DNA of 64,000 nucleotides from Heliocidaris tuberculata (lineage: Eukaryota > Echinodermata > Echinoidea > Camarodonta > Echinometridae). The notes under the pieces are model-generated. The model was given only the letters and a program-made list of their open reading frames with translations, did not search any database and was not told the DNA's origin. The DNA lies in the NCBI GenBank assembly GCA_025618425.1, contig CM046842.1, positions 27,925,668 through 27,989,667 of the forward strand, written 5' to 3'. A program made the translations under genes and the position numbers. Of the stretch, positions 56,101 through 64,000 are shown piece by piece (position 1 is the first letter of the stretch; each line of letters opens with the position of its first letter).

Positions 56101-58198
56101 TTACCACCCAGCCGGCATGTCAACCAAGAAGAGGGAGGAGTTTCTGGCCTGGTACGCAGAAGAGGTGTCATCTGGGAGGGACTTTGTCATGGCAGAGGAA
56201 ATACATGCCTACTGCGTTAGTGATGTGGACATCCTCAGAAGGTGCTGCCTCCAATTCAGGACCTTGTTCATGGAAGTTTCTCGGCGGTGTGAGATTGATC
56301 CAGGTGTAGATCCACTGTCGAAATGCATCACCATCGCCGCTGCCTGCCATCTCGTCTTTAGAAGAAACTTTCTCGAGAAGAAGACGATTGGCATCATACC
56401 TCCACAAGGCTATGCACCTGAAGACATCCAATCCAATAAAGCCATACAATGGTTGACCCATGTTGCGGAGAAGGAGCAAGTCTACATCCGACATGCACGA
56501 AATGAAGGAGAGGTGAAGATAGGAAAATACAAGGTGGATGGGTATTGCGAAGAGAACAAAACCGTCTATGAGTTCAACGGCTGTTTTTGGCATGGTTGCT
56601 CCAAGTGTTATTCCTTCGATACCGACAGTGGAAGAAGAGGACTCAAAAGAACAATGGGAGAAATACATCTCGACACACTGGAGAAGGAGAGGTACGTGAA
56701 AAACATCCTAAAAGACTGGCGTTACATCACGATGTGGGAATGCGACTGGAACGTGGAGGAGCAGACCATCCCCCGACACATCATACAGAAGCTTCCAAAT
56801 CCTATTCCCCTGGATCCTCGTGAAGCTTTTTACGGCGGACGCACGAATGCCAGCTGCTTGCTCTATGAGTGTCAACAAGGAGAAAAAATAAAATACGTAG
56901 ACTTCACGTCACTCTATCCAAGCATAAACAAGTATGGATCATATCCCTTGGGTCATCCTAAAGTCATAACAGAAAACTTCAAAGATGCATCACAATATTA
57001 TGGCTTCATTCGATGTACAGTCCTCCCCCCGCAAAATTTGTTTCACCCGGTCCTACCCATCAAAGTGAAGGGCAAACTCATGTTTCCACTCTGTCGTACC
57101 TGTTCCGAAATCAGTCAACAAACGCTTTGCCAGCATAGTGAAGAAGAAAGGATGCTTCGAAGTACCTGGGTCTCCCTTGAGCTGCAAAAGGCTGTTGAAA
57201 TGGGGTACAGGATTCACAACATCGAGTCTGTCTGGCACTTCTCTGAGCAGTCAAAATACAAGAAGGAGGGCGACCGACCAATCGTGGACTCTGGCTTGTT
57301 CACGGTCTACATTAACACCTTCCTGAAAATCAAGCAGGAGGCATCAGGATGGCCAGAATGGTGTCGCACAGAGGAGGACAAAGCAAGGTACATCGCTGAC
57401 TATCAGGTACACGAAGGCATTGAACTTGACCCAGAAAAGGTCAAGAAAAATAAGGGGCTACGTTCTCTGAGCAAACTCATGCTCAATTCCTTCTGGGGAA
57501 GGTTTGGCATGAGGAATAACCTCCCTGACACTAAAGTGGTGTTTGACCCCGCACAATTCTACGAGCTCCTGACTTCAGATGAAATTGAAGTCAGTGACGT
57601 CAATTTTATCAATGACGAGGTCGTAGAGGTGCGCACCATCAGCAAGGACCAGTTTGAAAAAATGAGTCCTAAGGCAAGTGTGGTGATTGCTGCTTTCACC
57701 ACAGCGCAAGCCAGGCTAAAGTTGTTTGAGGTGTTGCATCATTTGGGAGAACGTGTCCTGTATTATGATACCGACAGCATCGTGTACATTGAAAGAGCAG
57801 GTGTAGCTGGAGAATGGTGTCCTCCTCTCGGAGATTACCTCGGAGAACTGACGGATGAGCTGGATGGGAAACATATCACATCCTTCATCTCGGGCGGACC
57901 TAAAAACTACGCCTACAAAATCAACACTGGTGAAACCACATGCAAAGTGAAAGGAATCACATTAAACTTCAGCAATTCACAGGTGATCAACTATGAGACG
58001 ATGAAGCAGATGGTCCAACAGGTCAACGGGCCTAATGGACCGGGAAAAGTCACCGTCACAGACCCCTATCAAATCACTCGAGTCAACAAAAAACAACGCA
58101 TCGAAACTAGAGTGGGTCACAAGGACTACAGGATAGTGTATGACAAGCGGGTCATGAGAGATGATTTCTTCACTATTCCTTACGGTTATTTAAATTGA
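53125..58198 (+). CDS. polB: Protein-primed family B DNA polymerase, three exons
   Basis: Exons 53125-53323, 53632-53769 and 53907-58198 (phase 1 junctions, donors GTAAGT and GTGAGT, acceptors CCTAG and CGTAG), about 1542 residues. An in-frame stop precedes the ATG. The N-terminus includes a Gly-Pro-Ser-Thr repeat region (54030-54260). Then come a Cys/His-rich zinc-binding region (55140-55480), exonuclease motifs (DFE near residue 680, HNFKSYDG near 753, YCVSDVD near 881), an inserted Vsr-like nuclease segment (KVDGY and YEFNGCFWHGC, residues 988-1010) and polymerase motifs A (DFTSLYPS, 1111), B (LMLNSFWGRFG, 1306) and C (YYDTDS, 1398). This is the replicative enzyme of Polintons and adintoviruses. 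An unspliced start at 53819 is possible but would begin in intron sequence. Confidence 0.93.
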
Positions 58199-58278
58199 CC
58201 ATCTGCCGGGTATACGCTAGATTTCATTTAATTGCATGATCACTCTACCTTACACATCACTTGCACAAAATCCATCGA

Positions 58279-58512
58279 ATGAGAAGCATGCTTTCTCCAG
58301 CGGGGCGTTTACCACTATTTGCTTTGCAGCAGACACCCAAGACGTGGGTTGGAATCCTCGTTCTTTTACTAGCAAACATTGCTATTATCGCCTATATTTA
58401 CTCCGGACACACCCTGGTTTCATCATCCTCATCCTCCGTGGCCTCCCACTTTCTAGCATCCTCTCTCTTCTCAACGCAAGAACCAGCATTCACTACAGAC
58501 GCATACAATTAA
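58279..58512 (+). CDS. Possible small membrane protein
   Basis: ATG at 58279, 77 residues. A central hydrophobic run, WVGILVLLLANIAIIAYIY, is followed by a Ser-rich tail. It sits in the gap between polymerase and packaging ATPase. I know no homologue; small hydrophobic proteins are common in such elements, but an overlapping 141-residue frame in another phase competes for the same region. Confidence 0.35.
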   Translation: MRSMLSPAGRLPLFALQQTPKTWVGILVLLLANIAIIAYIYSGHTLVSSSSSSVASHFLASSLFSTQEPAFTTDAYN

Positions 58513-58735
58513 CCATGGGCTCACAGCAATATCCAAGACGTGGGTTGAATATCATGGCACCATACTATAACTGTATATCAAATATTGTTCAGAGCATGTA
58601 CTTGTGTGTCTGTAAAATAATGTATTATATTAAGCGTGGATATGCCTTCATAAATCCATAGAATTCTATATATCTTTCATTTATGGTGGGAAAGGCGAAA
58701 CGAGGAGGATTGAAACTTTGGAGACGAATGTCATC

Positions 58736-59383
58736 ATGACCATTAAGTTTATTCATCCTTTCACCTGCATAGTAGCAGGCCCTACGGGGAGTGGCAAGAC
58801 TGTTTTTGTTAGAAAACTTTTAAAATACAATCGGGATATGATCGAACAACCTCCTCAAAAAATCATTTGGTGTTATGGAGTGTATCAGAAAGCCTATACT
58901 GAAATGTTAAATGAAATACCAGGCATTGAATTTATTGAAGGATTTCCATGTAATTTTGAAAGTCTTGTTGATCCAAATGTTCGTAATTTGATTATTGTCG
59001 ATGATTTGATGGCCGAATGTACCAAAGACACAAACATGACTAGCTTGTTTACACGAGGTTCACATCATCGCAACCTGTCTGTCATATTTATTGTTCAGAA
59101 TTTATTTCATGCCGGTAAAGAGACACGTACCATAAGTTTAAACGCTCAGTATTTGGTTATTTACAAAAATCCAAGAGATAAATCTCAAATAACTCATCTG
59201 GGGCGTCAACTCTATCCGGGTCAAACTAAATATGTACAAGAGGCTTACCATGACGCTACTAAAAATCCTTACGGTTATTTGTTGATCGATTTGAAAGCCA
59301 TTACACCTGAACCTCATAGGTTAAGAACACACATATTTCCTAATGAGTTTACCACTGTGTATGTCCCTAAAAGTATAAGGTAA
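58736..59383 (+). CDS. FtsK/HerA (A32-like) genome-packaging ATPase
   Basis: 215 residues from the ATG at 58736. A Walker A motif (GPTGSGKT, residues 15-22), a Walker B motif with two acidic residues (LIIVDDLM, 85-92) and a downstream IFIVQN with the Gln expected of a sensor define the A32-type packaging ATPases of Polintons, adintoviruses and large DNA viruses. These pump DNA into the preformed capsid. Length agrees with the family (about 200-250). It is followed within 35 bases by the next gene. Confidence 0.92.
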   Translation: MTIKFIHPFTCIVAGPTGSGKTVFVRKLLKYNRDMIEQPPQKIIWCYGVYQKAYTEMLNEIPGIEFIEGFPCNFESLVDPNVRNLIIVDDLMAECTKDTNMTSLFTRGSHHRNLSVIFIVQNLFHAGKETRTISLNAQYLVIYKNPRDKSQITHLGRQLYPGQTKYVQEAYHDATKNPYGYLLIDLKAITPEPHRLRTHIFPNEFTTVYVPKSIR

Positions 59384-59417
59384 GATGTGATTTCATTTCA
59401 CGATTCATTTGATCGTC

Positions 59418-59738
59418 ATGACTCAGAGGGTAAAGACCCATTTGCCTGAACTGCGTGTACTTGCCAAGTGCACTCCTCGGCAGAGGAAAGCTTTCTTACA
59501 GCATGCCAACAAAACACTCATTACCTTCCTTTCAGAATGCTGCGCAAATACTTTAAAAGGTAATGTTCCTCTGACAGCAACTCAAAAGAAGACTTTATCT
59601 CGGTATAAGAAGCACATTCGCCAAGCTGCGGGTAAACGCACCAACCACAAAACCAAGAGAGAAATTTTTGTGCAGAAGGGAGGATTTTTAGGTGCGATCA
59701 TTGGCCCAGTCTTACGGCTGTTGATGGGATCGGGATAA
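59418..59738 (+). CDS. Conserved small basic protein, function unknown
   Basis: 106 residues from ATG 59418 (MTQRVKTHLPELRVL). The middle is helical and basic; the C-terminus has QKGGFLGAIIGPVLRLL, a Gly-rich hydrophobic segment. The pattern, a basic body plus hydrophobic tail, fits a virion protein that binds DNA or membrane. It lies between the packaging ATPase and the next gene, separated from the latter by 2 bases. Confidence 0.75.
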   Translation: MTQRVKTHLPELRVLAKCTPRQRKAFLQHANKTLITFLSECCANTLKGNVPLTATQKKTLSRYKKHIRQAAGKRTNHKTKREIFVQKGGFLGAIIGPVLRLLMGSG

Positions 59739-59740
59739 AT

Positions 59741-60499
59741 ATGGAACATACCAAGAAAATGACATTGGTACCGGAAGAATTGGCGCGTGCAGTTCAGGCA
59801 TCCATGGGAAGCACTCAACCAACACGCAAGGTGTTATCCAACTTAGACGAAAGTATTCGGTCCATTTTAGAGTCAGATAATGTATCGGATAAAGAAAAAG
59901 TGGTATTGTATCATGAAGCCTTGCAAAAGTATCTCCAACTGCAGCAACATGATGCAAGGCCTACATCTATTCACCTTAGAGTCAGTGAACAACCTTCTCC
60001 AGAAAGTAACGTTCGAGATGCACTCCCAAAGAGTGAGATGGAGCAAACAAGCTCCATAAGGGAACAAGTTTTAAAGATGTTGCCTGTAAAATTAAAACAC
60101 AAGGCCACATTATTGATGGATCATATTTTGAAGCAACCGGAAGATGATTTATGGAGTTGGAATAGACGAGGTGAATTGATATTTAATGGCCGTGTTATAG
60201 GAGGTTCAAATATGATAGATTTGATGTATGATGTATTGAAAGATCGTAAAATAGTCAAGCCTACTGGCTGGCAATATTTCTTACATGTCCTGCGTGACGC
60301 AAATGTACCAGAGTCTTTGATCATGAATAAAGACCGACGTGAAATCTTGCAACAGATCAAATTGAAACCCATCGGTGCCGCAAAGTCTCCCAAAGTGTTA
60401 CCCCAAACACCACCCATCATGACCACAAGGTCTAAAACACCTCTGCGTGCACCATCCAAAAAACCCAAGAAATCCACTTTGAAATGGGAAACTTTTTGA
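59741..60499 (+). CDS. Conserved virus-element protein, function unknown
   Basis: 252 residues from ATG 59741. The N-terminal half is predicted helical (EELARAVQASMGS, then charged). A central globular part includes WSWNRRGELIFNGRVIGGSN and PTGWQYFLHVLRDANVP. The C-terminus is basic with MTTRSKTPLRAPSKKPKK, a likely nuclear-localisation or DNA-binding tail. It is the last gene of the plus-strand block. I do not recognise a characterised family. Confidence 0.8.
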   Translation: MEHTKKMTLVPEELARAVQASMGSTQPTRKVLSNLDESIRSILESDNVSDKEKVVLYHEALQKYLQLQQHDARPTSIHLRVSEQPSPESNVRDALPKSEMEQTSSIREQVLKMLPVKLKHKATLLMDHILKQPEDDLWSWNRRGELIFNGRVIGGSNMIDLMYDVLKDRKIVKPTGWQYFLHVLRDANVPESLIMNKDRREILQQIKLKPIGAAKSPKVLPQTPPIMTTRSKTPLRAPSKKPKKSTLKWETF

Positions 60500-61089
60500 A
60501 GATCCCTCCCGTAAACAATTTTTAGAGTACACTGGAAAGTTGCATTGTTTTTCCCCGTCTTTTATGATTATTATGTATTGAACTACTCTTTTTATTATGT
60601 CATGTAAACACATACTGGACTATCTTCCAATTCTCTCATATTTCTCGCTCTCTCTCTCTCTCTCAAATTATCTTGTTTCCATACTTTAAAAAGATTCTTT
60701 AATCCTGTTTCAGCAAAATTATTTGTGTTAACTCTTTCCAAACAACTGGATTGTATTCATTATAGATATTGTATCATTCCCCCAAATTCAAAGTGATAAC
60801 TGTAATCCCATGACACTTGTAAGAAAAGAATATTGAAGACAATTGTATTTTATATGTAACTGAGACACTTTATTGAAATATATATATATATATATATCAA
60901 GACAATAAAATATGACATCAATGTATACATGACAATGAAATGATTTCCTTTTTCCCCATTTGTTCAAACGATGTATTTCTCTTAGCATGCATGTATGAGT
61001 GTCTTTGTGTGTGATTGGTTTGTCAATACATTAATACATTTGAAAACGATTAAACCTCTACACTAGATTTGCACAAAACTATTCTACTC

Positions 61090-61120
<31 letters not shown>

Positions 61121-61265
61121 ACATAACTCTAGATACACAAAATTATACAATAATGACCTAAGTATAACAATATACATGTATACATATACATTTTTTTTTT
61201 AAAATCTAATACTTTCATAACTCAGTAGTAACTTCAAAATTTTCTCTACATTTATGAACTATCAT
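60500..61265. other. Convergent intergenic region of the virus-like element
   Basis: AT-rich, with an (AT)n tract at 60878-60897, T runs at 61088-61110, and AATAAA-type signals for either strand (for example near 60903). It separates the plus- and minus-strand blocks and probably holds both poly(A) sites. No gene seen. Confidence 0.6.
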
Positions 61266-61796
61266 TTATGAACTATCATTTAAAGACTTTGCTATTTGTT
61301 TGAGAATGAAATTTGGATCGTGAATGGGTGCATTTCTGTTTGGATAGAGTCGTTGGATGGATGCGTGAACTTTTTTGTCATTTTGTGTGCGGCTCTGATT
61401 GAATGTAGATACAATACTAGCCATGCTATTTCCCCTGACCCGATGCAACAAAAAATACAGACAATATTGCCCGCACACTGCGGACCAGAATGATTGCAAG
61501 GACCTTTGGTTATAAGTCCATGCTTTGGAAAACTTGTTCAAGAAAGGTTTGAAATGAGGAGAACACATGGAAGGATGTCTCCCAAATGAATCAAAGAATT
61601 CACCCATTTTACTTTTGGTAAAATAAATGGCTACCCAGTGGCTTCCTTCTTGGTTATGCCTATCTACATTGGCAATGAGAGCAGCAGGGTATGACTCAAT
61701 GACTGGGGGTAAACGATTGGATGGGAAAACGCCCAAAAAGATGGTGTTTAGTTTAGGATCTGACATTCCAATATATCTTATTTTTGGGGTATCCAT
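61266..61796 (-). CDS. Adenain-like cysteine protease
   Basis: 176 residues from the ATG at 61796 (MDTPKIRYIGMSDPKL). Catalytic residues in adenain order: His53 (SHWVAIYF), Asp69 (EFFDSFG), Gln101 and Cys108 (QSFWSAVCGQYCLYFL). Spacing is close to that of adenovirus protease, where His, Glu/Asp, Gln and Cys act together. It matures capsid precursor proteins in Polintons and adintoviruses. It begins 31 bases after the end of the capsid gene. Confidence 0.9.
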   Translation of the reverse strand: MDTPKIRYIGMSDPKLNTIFLGVFPSNRLPPVIESYPAALIANVDRHNQEGSHWVAIYFTKSKMGEFFDSFGRHPSMCSPHFKPFLNKFSKAWTYNQRSLQSFWSAVCGQYCLYFLLHRVRGNSMASIVSTFNQSRTQNDKKVHASIQRLYPNRNAPIHDPNFILKQIAKSLNDSS

Positions 61797-61827
61797 GACA
61801 TATAAAATATAAGACCAAAGTTCAGTC

Positions 61828-63156
61828 TCAACCACCAAAATCAACGATAACGTTGCGGTTTCTGTCAATCTCTATCACACTTTCATATTCTGCATAGACC
61901 ATCACATTTACAGTCTCTGGTAGTGCTCTTGCAAACTGCATCTCCAGACGTACATTGCCATGTTTACGCAAATTGAAACAGTCTCCAGTGGAAAGGTCTG
62001 GTGTCATGTCAAACGCATACAGCGTGTATCCTTTGTCATAATCTGTTCGGGTAATCTGGTTTCCCTTGTCATGGAACATGGAATTGATGCCTGAATAGAG
62101 GGTCTGGTAGGCTAAGATGAAGTTTGGGTCAGGTCCAGAAAAGTTGGGTCGGATGGGTTTCCATGGTATTTGCTCCGAGTCGGCGTACAGGGCCAGAAAG
62201 TTCAGATCGTAATGATGAAAGTTGAAAGGATTCTTGGCGTAGTCCCCATTGAAAGCGGTGTTACTGACACAGCCAATCACGAGCCGTTTTGGCAGCTGCC
62301 CTAAGATGAGACTTTCTCTGGTGAAAGACAGGTTTCCTCGTGGTATAGAAAATGTTTTGACTTCAGCTCGCCGTATGGGATACTTGGCCGTTTGTGTCTC
62401 CAACGTCTTGGCATGGAGGAGAGCTGCCTCTGGGCTCAGTTTGATTCTTCTCACATGTAGCGATGCGCTGGTGATGAGAACTTTGTAATTGGCGTTCTCG
62501 ACGGACGACATCAGACTGAAGCTGTTCTTACTGCGATTGAGTTTAAGTTTAATGTCCACACCACCGAGGAGCAGTCTATCCTGAAAGACCATGTCGAGAT
62601 GGAGGACACCCACCATGTCCACGGTATTGCTCTCCTTTATAAAATGATGCCTCTCTCGTAGTCCTTGGTTACCATCTCCAGCACTTAGGGGGTTCCCATC
62701 GTCCATGTGACCGGGCGTGTCTTTGTAGAAGAGGGCGGATGTAAGTTGAGATTCTTTGGCTTCCGGTCCGTAGGTGAGTAATGTTTCGAGGGCAGCCCTG
62801 TAGGCGTAAGTGTTGGTTGATGGGGTGACGAGTCTGTCGTTCAGCATCATGTCGACATCGCTGAAGAGGGAGTGCAGGAACATGTTGGTAGGCCCAACTT
62901 GAGCTTCTCGATCCAGAGGCGTGCCATCGCCATTGACTACTTTTGCCTGGACATGGAGTAAACTTTGCGAGAGGTCTGTGTACTCTTCCGTGGATCCTTG
63001 GAGATGAAACTGGATGGGCGTTGAGTCCGATATGTTTGTAAGGGGAAAGAATTGCACCCATTTCCCTTTCTCCACAGTGGTTTGAGTTGGTGGGATGCTG
63101 AACAAATCGATTTCAGATTTTGAGCAATCACAAGACATGTGATGTATTCTCTCCAT
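61828..63156 (-). CDS. Major capsid protein (hexon-like, F54H12.2-like family)
   Basis: 442 residues from the ATG at 63156. Proteins of this type are annotated in many invertebrate genomes as uncharacterised F54H12.2-like proteins and correspond to the double jelly-roll major capsid protein of Polinton/adintovirus-type elements. Visible landmarks: IDLFSIPPTQTTVEKGKWVQ near the start, VGPTNMFLHSLFSDVDMMLN near residue 90, and FNFHHYDLNFLALYADSEQIP near residue 320, then a strand-rich end. The position between protease and core protein fits. The capsid role is from family knowledge; the fold cannot be seen directly here. Confidence 0.8.
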   Translation of the reverse strand: MERIHHMSCDCSKSEIDLFSIPPTQTTVEKGKWVQFFPLTNISDSTPIQFHLQGSTEEYTDLSQSLLHVQAKVVNGDGTPLDREAQVGPTNMFLHSLFSDVDMMLNDRLVTPSTNTYAYRAALETLLTYGPEAKESQLTSALFYKDTPGHMDDGNPLSAGDGNQGLRERHHFIKESNTVDMVGVLHLDMVFQDRLLLGGVDIKLKLNRSKNSFSLMSSVENANYKVLITSASLHVRRIKLSPEAALLHAKTLETQTAKYPIRRAEVKTFSIPRGNLSFTRESLILGQLPKRLVIGCVSNTAFNGDYAKNPFNFHHYDLNFLALYADSEQIPWKPIRPNFSGPDPNFILAYQTLYSGINSMFHDKGNQITRTDYDKGYTLYAFDMTPDLSTGDCFNLRKHGNVRLEMQFARALPETVNVMVYAEYESVIEIDRNRNVIVDFGG

Positions 63157-63167
63157 CTTTACTGTTT

Positions 63168-63527
63168 CTAGCTGTCAAATATGTCAGACGTTCTCCTTCT
63201 CTTAGCTGGTTGCAAACTGACGGGCTTCTTCTTTGAACGTTTCCTTTTAACCCTTTTTTTCGGTTGGCCTGTTGTCTTAGATGCCAATTGCTGACCCAGT
63301 TTTTTGAGATTGGATGATGTGGCGGATGAGATGTTTTCCCCATTCGCTACATCACGCATCACGTTCAACCCGGTCTGCAGTGTTTTCTTGCCCACTAATT
63401 TTGCTCCCGATTTGACGATGGGGATGGCAGATTTAAGAAGCCCCCTCAACATACTACCCAAACCGTACCCCCTTTGCATTCGAGCTCCTCTAAAGATGGG
63501 TAATCCTCCTCCTCCTATATGCTCCAT
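63168..63527 (-). CDS. Small basic virion core or membrane-active protein
   Basis: 119 residues from the ATG at 63527. The N-terminal part is Gly-rich and amphipathic (RMQRGYGLGSMLRGLLKSAI), and the C-terminus is strongly basic (KKRVKRKRSKKKP, then AKRRR). The layout resembles the adenovirus pX and pVI type minor proteins that condense DNA or disrupt membranes, often cleaved by the adenain protease. Gaps of 11 and 18 bases to its neighbours suggest one transcript unit. The precise role is inferred. Confidence 0.7.
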   Translation of the reverse strand: MEHIGGGGLPIFRGARMQRGYGLGSMLRGLLKSAIPIVKSGAKLVGKKTLQTGLNVMRDVANGENISSATSSNLKKLGQQLASKTTGQPKKRVKRKRSKKKPVSLQPAKRRRTSDIFDS

Positions 63528-63545
63528 GATGATGCAGTCCAATAA

Positions 63546-64000
63546 TCACAGGCTAAATGGATGTCTCCGTACAGATCGAAAGTGTAGTTTCAAGACCACC
63601 TTCCCGTTTTGAAATGGCACCTTATCCCCAAAATCACTCCTTATATCTATATGTATGGTGTCGATGTATTTAGTTTTCACAGGTAGGTAGTGGGGCATTT
63701 GGTAGGATCGTTCGATGACCTCGCCAGCTCGTTGGTGGTCTACCGATACAATCCTCAGCAGAGGAGCGCTGATATCCCCGACTCTCTGGTTTTCAACAAT
63801 GTCAGTGTAAACGTACAAGGCATAAAGTCCTCCGTTGATGTCCGGAAAAAATTTGGCTTCTTCGTTGGAGTAGAGAGTACCTTCGGGAAAACCGAACAAT
63901 TGTCCCAATCCCTCACTCAGGTAAACACTGCTGTTTGGATGTATCGTAGCCCTGACTTTGTGTGTTGCTGGATTAATGTTAAAACAAGCCTTGTTTCGCA
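63546..64000 (-). CDS. Penton-like minor capsid protein (partial, C-terminal part)
   Basis: Open from the right edge to a stop at 63546, about 150 residues visible; no start inside the window. The visible part has strand-rich segments such as KFFPDINGGLYALYVYTDIV, APLLRIVSVD, PHYLPV and a HIDIRSDFGDKVPF motif, seen in a protein that accompanies the F54H12.2-like capsid gene in invertebrate genomes. From its position and size class I infer the single jelly-roll minor capsid (penton) protein. Confidence 0.6.
   Translation of the reverse strand, partial: RNKACFNINPATHKVRATIHPNSSVYLSEGLGQLFGFPEGTLYSNEEAKFFPDINGGLYALYVYTDIVENQRVGDISAPLLRIVSVDHQRAGEVIERSYQMPHYLPVKTKYIDTIHIDIRSDFGDKVPFQNGKVVLKLHFRSVRRHPFSL

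Larger units (their letters stand above)
52441..64000. mobile_element. Integrated Polinton/adintovirus-type element (left part)
   Basis: The left border is set at 52440/52441, where a dispersed repeat (see 13715-14130) breaks off after GAGCAG. The element carries the full morphogenesis set known from Polintons and adintoviruses: protein-primed DNA polymerase, packaging ATPase, adenain-type protease, hexon-like major capsid and a penton-like minor capsid protein, in two convergent blocks. The right end, and any retroviral-type integrase, lie outside the window. Frames are intact, so it is recent or maintained. The first 680 bp hold no supported gene and may be the terminal repeat plus promoter. 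Confidence 0.85.

Noticed and set aside
58236..58661. 141-residue plus-strand frame upstream of the packaging ATPase
   Set aside because: Overlaps the more plausible small membrane protein in another phase; composition is not protein-like in its second half.
1..64000. CRISPR array, bacterial operon or rRNA
   Set aside because: No regularly spaced identical repeats with unique spacers and no prokaryotic gene organisation; the tandem repeats found are satellites and microsatellites.

Overview
The window looks like nuclear DNA of a marine invertebrate, most likely a deuterostome and perhaps an echinoderm. The genes are split by long introns with GT-AG junctions, the intergenic DNA is full of MITEs, microsatellites, foldback repeats and degraded retroelements, and the only dense coding block is an integrated virus-like element. 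The species assignment is inferred from general character only.

Two head-to-tail copies of one split gene lie on the minus strand. Copy A runs from 17,228 down past the left edge of the window, with 11 exons visible. Copy B runs from 50,856 down to a stop codon at 29,916, with 12 exons visible. No single open reading frame reveals this gene; I rebuilt it exon by exon from splice sites, reading phase and conservation between the copies. The predicted product, about 589 residues if A's first two exons are added to B-type exons, has in order: a signal peptide, a short linker, an unrecognised domain, an eight-cysteine module, a Thr/Ser-rich mucin-like stalk, one transmembrane helix with a basic stop-transfer sequence, a short acidic cytosolic linker, and a complete caspase p20-p10 domain with the catalytic His (SHGD) and Cys (QACRG). 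All 13 exon junctions agree in phase. This would be a membrane-anchored, receptor-like caspase.

The two copies are nearly identical over the caspase, transmembrane and stalk exons but strongly diverged in the membrane-distal domain (exons 3 and 4). Copy B has gained many insertions that A lacks: a foldback repeat, a 147-bp tandem satellite, a 213-bp element carrying telomere-like repeats, a 5'-truncated non-LTR retrotransposon, a long-TIR element and a small MITE. A versus B therefore serves as an empty-site versus filled-site comparison.

From 52,441 to the right edge lies a Polinton/adintovirus-type element: protein-primed family B DNA polymerase (three exons), a small membrane protein, an FtsK/A32-type packaging ATPase and two conserved unknown genes on the plus strand, then adenain-type protease, major capsid protein, a small basic core or membrane-active protein and a penton-like minor capsid protein on the minus strand. 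The last is cut by the window edge, and no integrase is seen inside the window. The element appears to sit in intron 2 of caspase copy B, so B's first two exons should lie beyond the right edge.

Between the two gene copies (17.2-29.9 kb) I see no convincing gene, only repeats: a tRNA-derived SINE, MITEs, an inverted pair of elements at 22.0-26.1 kb, microsatellites and a 1-kb foldback.
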